This document shows positions 55,400 through 64,000 of a DNA stretch of 64,000 bases, piece by piece. Source of the stretch: Conchocele bisecta (Eukaryota; Mollusca; Bivalvia; Lucinida; Thyasiridae). Both the position numbers and the translations under genes were made by a program. The notes below the pieces were generated by a model. That model did not search any database and was not told the origin of the DNA. It saw nothing but the letters and a program-made list of their open reading frames with translations. Location: the NCBI GenBank assembly GCA_029237695.1, contig CM055272.1, positions 13,132,042 through 13,196,041 of the forward strand, written 5' to 3'. The first letter of the stretch is position 1, and each line of letters starts with the position of its first letter.

Positions 55400-55680
55400 T
55401 GTATTCTTTCTTAATAAAAACATGGTTGGACAACACTTTTACATTGAATTGAAAATGATTCTAAAGTGCAGTAAAACCATATTATTATGAGAAAAATAGA
55501 ATCTAAAAAAGAACCAACAGACGATTAGAACGCGGGAAACTAAAAGTTTCGTCTGCTGTTTTTTTCTTAATGAAAACTTGGTTTGACAACACTTTCATTG
55601 AAAATAACAATAACGTGCTGTCAAACCATAGTCGTGATGAGAAAAGTTGAACAATACAAGAAAAACAGCAGATGAGAAAA
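55400..55680. repeat. MITE copies with AACATGGTTTGACAACACTTT ends
   Basis: Two degenerate copies in a row (55400-55500 and 55555-55650) share TAATAAAAACATGGTTGGAC and an inverse ending GAGAAAA. They overlap the candidate poly(A) signal of the gene upstream. Confidence 0.6.
55413..55418 (+). promoter_or_regulatory. candidate polyadenylation signal
   Basis: AATAAA lies 74 bases past the stop of the 54380-55339 frame. It may serve that gene, but it is also inside the end of a MITE (55400-55680), so it could be a chance or transposon-provided signal. Confidence 0.4.
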
Positions 55681-55954
55681 TGTTATTCAGTATTGTATCT
55701 ATAAGGGATATATTGCATTCTCTAATAATTACATCTAGCAAATTACATTGTATTTTCACGATTCAAATCATTGTCATTGACCACAAGTAACAACAACAGG
55801 GCACTTTGGATAATTTTTGTCACATTTAAATAGAACTGGCTTGGAATTATAAGGACTAAGCGACACTTTGGAGGATTTATCGGAGATGTAGGCTTATAAA
55901 AGTGTATACCCCATACATCGTCCAAATGTGTTGTTTACTCATATTATACTGTTA

Positions 55955-56865
55955 AACCTGCATGAACAATCACCTCTCTACTACAGTCACCTCTCTACTA
56001 CAGTCACCTCTCAACATCAGTCACCTCTCTACTAGTCACCTCTCTACTACAGTCACCTCTCTTTACCTACAGTCACCTCTCTACTACAGTCACCTCTCTT
56101 TACCTACAGTCACCTCTCTACTACAGTCACGTCACCTCTCTACTACAGTCACCTCTCTACTAGTCACCTCTCTACTACAGTCACCTATCTACTACAGTCA
56201 CCTCTCTACTATCTCTACTAGTCACCTCTCTACTACATTCACCTCTCTACTAGTCACCTCTCTACTAGTCACCTCTCTACTACAGTCACCTCTCTACTAC
56301 TCTACTACAGTCACCTCTCTACTACAGTCACCTCTCAACTACAGTCACCTATCTACTACAGTCACCTCTCTACTACAGTCACCTCTCTACATCAGTCACC
56401 TCTCTACTACAGTCACCTATCTACTACAGTCACCTATCTACATCAGTCAACTCTCTACTACAGTCACCTCTCTACTACAGTCACCTCTCTACTAGTCACC
56501 TATCTACTACCATCACTTCTTTATAACAGTCGCCTCTCTACTACAGTCACCTCTCTACATCAGTCCCCTTCTACTATAGTCAGTCACCTCTCTACTATAG
56601 TCAGTCACCTCTCTACTATAGTCAGTCAGATCTATACTACAGTCACCTCTCTACAATAGTCACCTCTCTACTACAGTCCCCTCTCTACATCAGTCACCTC
56701 TCTACAATAGTCACCTCTCTACTACAGTCACCTCTCTACATCAGTCACCTCTCTACTACAGTCACCTGTCTACTATAGTCACCTCTCTACTACAGTCAGC
56801 TCTCTACATCAGTTACCTCTCTACTATATTCACCTCTCTACTATAGTCACCTCTCTATTGTGAAG
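55955..56865. repeat. 0.9-kb minisatellite, 17-bp unit
   Basis: About 50 copies of CACCTCTCTACTACAGT with deletions (CACCTCTCTACTAGT) and longer variants (CTATAGTCAGTCAC). The unit resembles the terminal CTCTCTACAACAGCCAC part of the Tigger-like MITEs. The 177-codon open frame is spurious. Confidence 0.92.
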
Positions 56866-57129
56866 AGGTTACACTGTACAAGTATATTCAAATTGTACAG
56901 TGGAACCTCTCTAAACCGGAAACCCTGGGGACCGCATTGTGTTTAATTTAGATGGGTTTCAATGTAATTTATTTAATTGTCGTTTCTGTTCATGATTGTA
57001 AATGATACACTTTGTTCATGGAGTGCTTAATTACAGTACAACCAGCTATTGTACAAATCCCTATATGTGGAACCTTCCTAAAACAGCCACCTCTCTACTA
57101 TAGTCAATATTGCATCTCCTCATGTGTGG

Positions 57130-57804
57130 CTGCTGTAGAAAAGCTGTATCGTAAGGCGGACGTTTAAGAAATGTGAATGAAATGTACAACGATAATTGAG
57201 CCTTGTTCTAAGTTTATAACTCTAATTACATTTCATTGCATAAGCGTTATGATGGAGTAGTACTTCCAAATATGTGTTTGAATAGTTCTTTGTTTACTTT
57301 CTACTTCGTGGAGAGTGACCTAATAATTTTGCTAACACACCTTTTATTAGGTACGTTTATGGTAATATGTTTGTGTCATATTATAGAAGTGTCTCTCAAT
57401 AATAATATAGCGAAGTATGAACGTCAATGCCCTGCAGGTTTTTTCTATACTTTATAACGCGAAATGTAAATGCTATTACGCACATTTATTACGTTGACTG
57501 TGGTTTAGCGATACAGTGCAACCTGTTGCCTATAAAGCAAAAATCGTGCAGCTAAATTGAGTCATGCTTTGCCAATTAGTACTATTATAGTAAGTATTAT
57601 ATCAATCTTCGACGATATTGATTTCGCAAATAATTCGAAAGTTGAAACAAATTCGTTCCGCATGAGCACTGAATTGTGTGCCAACCGTCAACGTTTTATA
57701 TAGAAAATAATTGCGTTTCTTTCCAAACCAAAATCCGCGAAAATCGGCAGTGCGATAAGGAAGGTAATGCAGACCCAGGCTGAATTATCAATTACTGTCC
57801 GTTT
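57130..57804. other. intergenic, nothing recognised
   Basis: AT-rich. A 73-codon plus frame (57236-57457) has a hydrophobic stretch but no other support. Confidence 0.4.
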
Positions 57805-58345
57805 CACGAAACCTGCCCAAATTGTACGGCCATATAAACAATGCAAAAACAATAATTGTTTTGATATTAAATTTTACCAAAATTTAAAAATGAACCTTCT
57901 TATTATTTCCTGAAATTTGGTTTGATTTTATTACGAAAAATGTATTTGTCTATGGGAATTTAACATAGGGGAAATGGAGGTATAGAGGAGCTGTGGGAGG
58001 AGCCAAAAAACTGTTGGAAATTTACTCCGAAACCTGGCTAGATAGCTTGGAAATGTTCGGACAAAGAAAAGAAAAGTTAAATTTTGAAATCGGTCCACTA
58101 TTCCTGAAATTGGAAACATTTCACCATGTTAAATCCCCAGAGTGAAGATGTCTATGGGGATTTAACATGGGGAAATTGTCTTTTCGTAATAAAATCAATA
58201 TTGGACCAAATTTCACAAAATAAAAAGAAGGCTCATTCTCAAATTGTATTACAATTTAGCATTATCAAAAAATATATTGTTTTTGTATTGTTTATACATG
58301 CATAGCCGTAAAATTTGGGCAGCTTTCGTGTAGGAATAACATTGT
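57805..58345. mobile_element. large palindromic MITE
   Basis: Ends GTTTCACGAAACCTGCCCAA and TTGGGCAGCTTTCG are inverted, as are AACAATGCAAAAACAATA and TATTGTTTTTGTATTGTT. TATGGGAATTTAACATAGGG inside is shared with 30780-30810 and 32560-32580. Confidence 0.7.
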
Positions 58346-58865
58346 ATGGTGCGCCTAACCCGACCATTACATGTCGTTATCGACAATCATTTGTTTAACT
58401 GAATAAAAATCACAGATATTGTGTTTTTCTGCAGATAAATCTGCAATGCGTAGATTTCTTCATTAGCCCACAGGGCAAAAATGTGACCATGAAATGAAAA
58501 CTTTAAAACGGCCAATGAACGCGTTTTAAAGGCACTGAATCTCAGAAAGTGATGAAACAGATTAGCCAAAAGTAGTTTATTTGTAGATTTGTATTGAAAC
58601 TATAAACCAAATTGTTTTATTTTTGTTTTGTTTGTTTGTTGGGGTTCAACGGCCTATCAACAGCTACGATCATTTAAGGCCGGGTACTAAATCCCATATA
58701 TTATCTGTACATGTTCAAGTACATGTACAAATGGTTGAGGGGGTGGGGGGTGGGGGGTCCCAAAATCAGAACTGAATATTTACAATAAGAAAAATATATC
58801 AGAATAATCCTGCCAAATTGTTTTAATAAGACGCCTGAAAAAAGTCAGGGATTGGTAAAATAATT

Positions 58866-59140
58866 TATCCCGTCAACACAGTACGTATGTGCCGTGAAAC
58901 ACGGTGCCGTGAAACATTTTTGATATCCAGTCGTCAATACTATTTTTGCATTTTAAAGCCATGTTTAGGTGTTGACGGGATAAATAGAATAGTAGGTTAG
59001 TGCCGTGAATGGGAACAAATATCTGGCGCGGCACGGAAACGGGATGTGCTCGGCAGAGCCTCGCCCATCCCGTTTCCTCAGCCTTGCCAGATATTTTTCC
59101 CCATTCACGGTACTAACCTACTATTCTCTATATCTATGAC
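58866..59140. mobile_element. MITE, ATCCCGTCAACACAGTG family, full copy
   Basis: Best preserved copy: TATCCCGTCAACACAGTACG, GTTGACGGGATAAATAGAAT, and palindrome arms GGTTAGTGCCGTGAATGGG / CCCATTCACGGTACTAACC around the centre TGTGCTCGGCAGAGCC. Confidence 0.8.
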
Positions 59141-59472
59141 GCTGAAAACTGTAGCAAGTTTTTTTCCTGGAATCGATGGTTGCTAATATATTTGTATTAG
59201 AGTTACTTATGAGGGAGATTCAAAAGGTGGTTATTCGTCTTACGAGGTTTTCAAGCGGTGTAATCGTGATCGTGAACTCATCTATTCGTATACACTGTGT
59301 TGAAATATGGTTGGAAAGAGAGCCACAAACTGGGATCAAATGCAGGCAAATGTTAAGGCATGGAACAAAATCCAATTATCCGTAACTGACATTTTCAAAG
59401 AGTTTCCTACACGACAGTTATCCGTTTGATTTGAAAATTTAAAAGTGACATAGACGAGAGGAAATATGGCAG

Positions 59473-59695
59473 ACCAGGGGCCCATTTCACTAAACTTTGT
59501 ACGACTAAAATGTTCGTAAGTGCAAATTTAGGATCGTCTGGAAATTTCAATTGATGGATTTACATTTACTCAATAAATGTAAATCCAATAATTGTTTACA
59601 AGAAAACATTGTTAATGTGAAATTTACAGACTATCATAATTTTGCACTTACAAACTTCTTAGTCGTACAAAGTTTAATGAAACGGCCCCAAGCAC
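59473..59695. mobile_element. MITE with TTTGTACGACTAAAATG termini
   Basis: Ends CATTTCACTAAACTTTGTAC and GTACAAAGTTTAATGAAACG. The inner GTAAATCCAATAATTGTTTA is shared with 37170-37200. Confidence 0.78.
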
Positions 59696-59994
59696 TGGAA
59701 TGACTGATACAAACATTCAACAGGTAAAGAAATACTAGACCAATATGCCATATTTACTACTCAGCATATAGCTACTACAGCTGAGCCCTCTTTAGGATTT
59801 CAGCCTAATGGGTACCATATATTCTAACAGTAGAGCAATACCAGTGTCATGTTTTACTCACTCATAAACTATTTAAAACTACCCAAAATATGACCCAAGG
59901 AAATGGGCAAATATTGTACAGTAATAACATATTGGTTACCAAACATGGGCGCAGGCCGCATATTGCAAAGCTACAGTGGATGAAGAATTATTTT

Positions 59995-60662
59995 GTTTAT
60001 TAATTTGTTCCCACAAAATAATTCATTCCCTCGATTTAACAATTCGTTCCAACAAAATGACCATTTGTTCGTCGGAACAAATTGTAAATTCGAGGGAACT
60101 AATTGTTATATCGTGGGAACGAACTGTTATTTCGTGGGAACAAATTAATAAATAAAGTTCATGTCCGCTGCGGGGCTCCGTACAAAGCGGATTCAACGTG
60201 CAAAATATGTTTGGACGCTATTGTTGTTCAATATTAACGGTCAAGCGATTCAGATACCAGTACCATGCCGCAGAACGGTTACGGGTTCATTTGACAATCT
60301 GTACCAATGAAACTGAAATCCTACTACCAGAAGCGACGGTCTGCTATGGAATTGGATATGTACGTTTACTCAAAGACAACGCTCTAGCACACAAGTGGGC
60401 CATTGTACGGAGTCACGTAGGGGACATGGATTTTTTTTGTTATTAACAATTTGTTCCCTCAATTTAACAATTCATTCTCTCAAATTAACAATTCCTTCCC
60501 ACGATATTACAATTAGTTCCCTCGAATGAACAATTCGTTCCCACGAAATGACAATTCGTTCCCTCAAATTAACAATTCATTTCCACGATATAACAATTTG
60601 TTCCCTCGAATTAACAATTAGTTCCCACGATATTGTTATTTCATGGAAGGAATTAATAAAAA
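59995..60662. repeat. two fold-back elements arranged tail to tail
   Basis: The AATTCGTTCCC-type 21-bp repeats occur at 59995-60182 and again at 60407-60662. They are joined through inverted ends CTGCGGGGCTCCGTA (60168-60182) and GTACGGAGTCACGTAGGGGA (from 60406). The 223-base middle (60183-60405) is not repetitive within the window; its 82-codon frame has no secure homology. Confidence 0.65.
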
Positions 60663-60844
60663 AATACCCGACCTGGTGCAAGGTCCTCACCACATCAGTC
60701 ACTTAGCCCCACTCCCTAAAATAAAATGTTTAGTACTAATCTTACTACTTTTATTATGGGATTCAACTCTCAAGTAACAAGACAGCCAATAGTGAAATGT
60801 ACCGGAGAGCCAAACCAGGGATATCGCGATTCCGGTAAGGATAA

Positions 60845-61285
60845 ATAATTCCAGCACAAAAATATTTACACAATTCCCAAATATTTGATTGGCCTGTAGC
60901 AAGTCTCTGTCAAAATTTATATCCCAGTAAACTCCCACGCCGAACTACTTTCCGTAACCGTGAGGCGCAGTTCAAATAATTCTTAAGAAAATGGAAAATA
61001 AACACATTGTCTTGATGAATTTATTTCAAATGCTGGAATTATAAGGAATGAATGGCCTTTTTGTGGAATTTATCAGGGATATAAACTTGGAAAAGTCGCG
61101 GGAATACTGGACGAGGCGGGAAATAAGGAATGAATGGCCTTTTTGTGGAATTTATCGGAGATATAAACTTGGAAAAGTCGCAGGAATACTGGACGAGGCC
61201 TTCCGGCCTTCGTCCAGTATTCCCGCGACTTTTCCAAGTTTATACCCCGATAAATTCCATAAAAAGGCCATTCATTCCTATAATA
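60845..61285. mobile_element. MITE, copy of 39135-39505 with inner duplication
   Basis: Same family as 39135-39505. The block GGAATGAATGGCCTTTTTGT to ACTGGACGAGG is present twice in tandem (about 61045-61118 and 61127-61198). Confidence 0.75.
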
Positions 61286-61334
61286 AATTTGCCCATCGTA
61301 TGCTTCCAACCCACCCGAGGGAGTATTATAAAGA

Positions 61335-62030
61335 TTTGATTTGATTTATTGGAGTTTAACGGCCTATCAACGTGTAAGGTCATGGAAGGCCGTGCCAATG
61401 GGTTAATCCCATATTTAACCTGCTGCCTCGGGGAGAAAATCCAAAAATCAGAACGGAATATTTACATCGAGAAAATATATATTCAGCCCTGAAATTAGAA
61501 TAATAGGACAAGGTGCCAGGTCAATACCAAAGTCACTTGGCCCCTTCCCCTAAAAGTAATACCAACAGGATTATGAATAATCATATTACTCTTATAAGGG
61601 GTATAACCAGATTTAACTCTCACATACAAGAAAGCCAAAGACGTACGTGAGGGCCAAACCAGTAGCCGATTTCACCAACATTGCAAAGTATACTTTTCTA
61701 GCAAAGTATACTTTGAGGGAGTAATAATTTATTTTTTCTGAAATGCATTATTTCATATAGAACTAACCACTGCATATATTTGACGATTAAAAGTATGCAA
61801 AATTATTAAACTGAAATGGCTGTGATAATGTAATAAATTCAGTATAATAACAATTATTAAATTTATCGAAAAATTTAAAATTTCTCCCGCAAAGTATACT
61901 TTGCTAGAAAAGTATACTTTGCAATTTTTATGAAATCGGTTACTGGTCTGCGGTTGGGATTCCGGTAAGGATGAATCCCGATCATTAAATTACTCATGGC
62001 ATTCTCACACCCGACACCCATGTATTAGAA
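61335..62030 (-). mobile_element. retroposon interrupted by a MITE
   Basis: The 35677-family retroposon reads from 61335 to about 61663, then resumes at about 61949 (GGGATTCCGGTAAGGATGAA). The gap, 61664-61948, is a MITE of the AGTATACTTTGCTAG family with ends TAGCCGATTTCACCAACATT and TGAAATCGGTTA. Confidence 0.72.
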
Positions 62031-62484
62031 AGACCCTATAAGCCCCATTTCTCCAGTCACTGTCACATATTACGGAAAGAAATTGAAGCACAAAAAGACA
62101 ATAGTTACCAAAAATAGTTTATTTGGTATATTACAAGTATTAAAGGTACATCAGTAGACACAACATGTTCTTTATATCAGAGACATCATCAGAGACATTT
62201 TCTGGCAAATAAATATTCATTCACCGTTACCCCACGTATTGATTGGCATTATTATACATTTCATATCAGACATAAATGTCCATACTACTTTCAGGGGAGA
62301 TAACCGTGCTTCCTTAAAATGGTTAACGGACATTACTATTTATTCTCTGTATTTATTTTTAGATGGAATGATCATACTAATATTATTTTTTCAGGCGACG
62401 CATTTAATTAGTATAAATAATTCAAAAATAGCATGCATCATTTGCATATGAAAATAGCCTGATACCACCACGCTTCACTATTAG

Positions 62485-62873
62485 TTTTTGTTTGTTTATT
62501 AGTGTTTAATGGCCTATCAACAGTTAAGGTCATGTAAGGCCGGGCAAACGGGTTCGATCCCTTTTTAACCTGCTGCAGGGGGAAAAATCCCAAAATCAGA
62601 ACGGAATATTTACATCGAGAACAAATATATTCAACCCTGAAATTAGAATAACCTGACCTGGTGCCAGGTCCATACCACACCAAAGTCACTTGGCCCCTTC
62701 CCCTAAAATAGGATTATGAATATCGTAATACTCACATAAGGGGTATAACCAGATTCAACTATCACATACAAAAGACGTATGTGAGGGCCAAACCAGGTCT
62801 CCAGTCGGGATTCCGGTAAGGATGAACCCCGATCGTTAAATACCCATTGCGTGCTCCCACCTGCCACCCACCG
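62485..62873 (-). mobile_element. full-length retroposon with 10-bp target duplication
   Basis: Flanked by TCACTATTAG on both sides (62475-62484, 62874-62883). On the minus strand it starts GGTGGCAGGTGGGAGCACGC-like and ends with a TTTGTTTG-encoded A-rich tail. The duplication is the mark of target-primed reverse transcription. Confidence 0.85.
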
Positions 62874-62948
62874 TCACTATTAGTAAAATAACATTACTAA
62901 ATGATTATATCTGTATAGCGGGCACTCATAATTCTTAGAACTGGTGGA

Positions 62949-63152
62949 TTAGTTTGTTTGTTTGTTGGGGTTTAACGGCCTATCAACAGCTAAGGTCATT
63001 TAAGGCCGGGTCAATGGGTTTAGCACTAAATCCCATATATTACCTGTACAAGTACATGTTCAAGTACATGTACAAATGGGGGGAAAATCCCAAAGTCAAA
63101 ACTGAATATTTACAATAAAAAAAATATATATTCAGCCCTGAAATCAGAATAA
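62949..63152 (-). mobile_element. 5'-truncated retroposon
   Basis: Same family, missing its 5' half. TGGTGGA occurs on both sides (about 62942-62948 and 63154-63160), and the host MITE sequence continues on either side. Confidence 0.75.
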
Positions 63153-63314
63153 GTGGTGGAATAGTGACACAATGATACACTTATTTAATTCCTATACAAA
63201 ACAATGTGTGCCTACTGAGTGGGCATGTACCTTTAAAGATGTACTAGAATGTATAAAAATATTTATAGTAGATACAGATAATATATACATGATATGCGAT
63301 AAAATTCAATAGCA

Positions 63315-63530
63315 TTAACCCTTTCAACACTAGAGACCTCTTTCCTAATATTTGCAAACAGTGTAGATCATGATGAGTCGGCTCGTAGCCGTCTCATCAA
63401 GATCTGCACCATTTGTGAATGGTTTTTTTTAATGTTTACAAAATTATTCCCTTTTCTGCATAATGGAAGTCTCCAGCTTAACATTCAACAGTGCATGTCA
63501 GTCACATAGGGGTGAAAGGGATAAATTAAC
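63315..63530. mobile_element. piggyBac-like MITE, slightly decayed
   Basis: Left TTAA at 63315-63318 followed by CCCTTTCAACACTAG; right end GGGGTGAAAGGG is followed by ATAAATTAA rather than TTAA. Centre GTAGATCATGATGAGTCGGC. Confidence 0.7.
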
Positions 63531-63748
63531 AACTATTACACCATGAAAAATCAACCAAATATTTCAGATTTGTCTTTGATAATAAGCACATAACATATGT
63601 TACTGGCATATTAGTTATTATTTATGTTGCTGATTATGATGAATGTGAATGCACAGAACCCAGAGAGCATAAACACTGTGGCTATTAACATTTTCCCATT
63701 TGTTTGATTGATTATTGGTGTTTATAGCCTATCAACACCTAAGGTCAT

Positions 63749-63995
63749 TTAACCCTTTGAATCCGAAATCCAGCTATATCGGTTTATGCAAAAAGTGCAG
63801 ATCCAGATGAGCCGGCTCGTAACGAGCCGTCTCATCAGGATCTGCACTTTTTGAAAGTAATTTTAATATTTTTGAGAACAAAAACACCCCCTTTTCATAA
63901 ATGGACGAATCTGAAAATCATTTTGTGACCATTGGATTGGTCGGAACATTAGCATATCACAGTCCATTCCAGTTCCTTAGGGTTGAAAGGGTTAA
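63749..63995. mobile_element. piggyBac-like MITE inside a retroposon
   Basis: TTAA at 63749-63752 and 63992-63995. Ends CCCTTTGAATCC and GGGTTGAAAGGG; centre GATCCAGATGAGCCGGCTCG plus inverse. It is inserted in the TTAA of the retroposon's AAGGTCATTTAAGG (retroposon from about 63700, minus strand, leaving the window). Confidence 0.82.
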
Positions 63996-64000
63996 GGTTG

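Larger units (their letters stand above)
62141..63238. mobile_element. MITE split by two retroposons
   Basis: Ends TTAAAGGTACATCAGTAGAC and CTACTGAGTGGGCATGTACC are inverted, as in 23143-23612. Without the insertions the element is about 480 bases. The two insertions are described at 62485-62873 and 62949-63152. Confidence 0.78.

Noticed and set aside
55962..56495. 177-codon frame rich in serine, leucine and threonine
   Set aside because: Translation of the 17-bp minisatellite.
60198..60446. 82-codon frame with LLKDNALAHK, reminiscent of the mariner D-N-A-x-x-H box
   Set aside because: Only this short box resembles a transposase and the neighbouring residues do not; too weak to call.
62540..62560. 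GGGTTCGATCCC, like a tRNA-type B box, in the retroposon
   Set aside because: It is on the strand opposite to the tail-defined sense of the element and no A box or tRNA fold was found; it may be chance.

Overview
This is a eukaryotic window, AT-rich and dense with repeats. Introns use canonical GT..AG sites, there are many non-autonomous DNA transposons (MITEs), a DIRS-type retrotransposon, non-LTR fragments and long minisatellites. There are no bacterial operons, and I saw no rRNA or tRNA gene. The mix of an expanded C-type lectin gene, a DIRS element and this repeat style suggests a lophotrochozoan invertebrate, most likely a bivalve mollusc. The species call is inference only.

The main gene lies on the minus strand from about 40135 down past 1158 and leaves the window on the left. 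Only fragments of it sit in open frames, so I built it from exon reading and splice sites. A signal-peptide exon (40090-40135) is followed by four C-type lectin-like domains (CTLDs). Each domain is cut into the same three exons: N (first cysteines), M (W-x-G-L/W-x-W core) and C (EPN site and last cysteines). Intron phases repeat strictly as 1, 0, 2, 1. All twelve exons have usable splice sites and the joined coding length is 1655 bases in one frame. The layout is that of a mannose-receptor-like or secreted multi-CTLD protein. Only the third domain keeps a classical EPN motif; the second has EPD and the first has lost the motif.

The introns of this gene hold most of the mobile DNA of the left half. 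From left to right these are: an integrase remnant; a non-LTR RNase H scrap; a 2.4-kb decayed copy of an unnamed cysteine-tailed gene family, itself split by a MITE; a 4.6-kb degenerate DIRS element with inverted termini and internal complementary region (10056-14688); and a 7.8-kb minisatellite with a 44-bp unit (14871-22711). The DIRS element and the minisatellite make one intron 13.8 kb long.

Right of 40.2 kb the window is mainly MITEs, fold-back elements, retroposons with 3' tails, a Jockey-like LINE 3' end (45.0-45.85 kb) and simple repeats. One further convincing coding exon lies at 54380-55339 on the plus strand. It encodes a disordered, serine-rich protein with five 10-residue repeats, which I do not recognise. 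The far right holds nested insertions that can be ordered in time through target-site duplications (62.1-64.0 kb).
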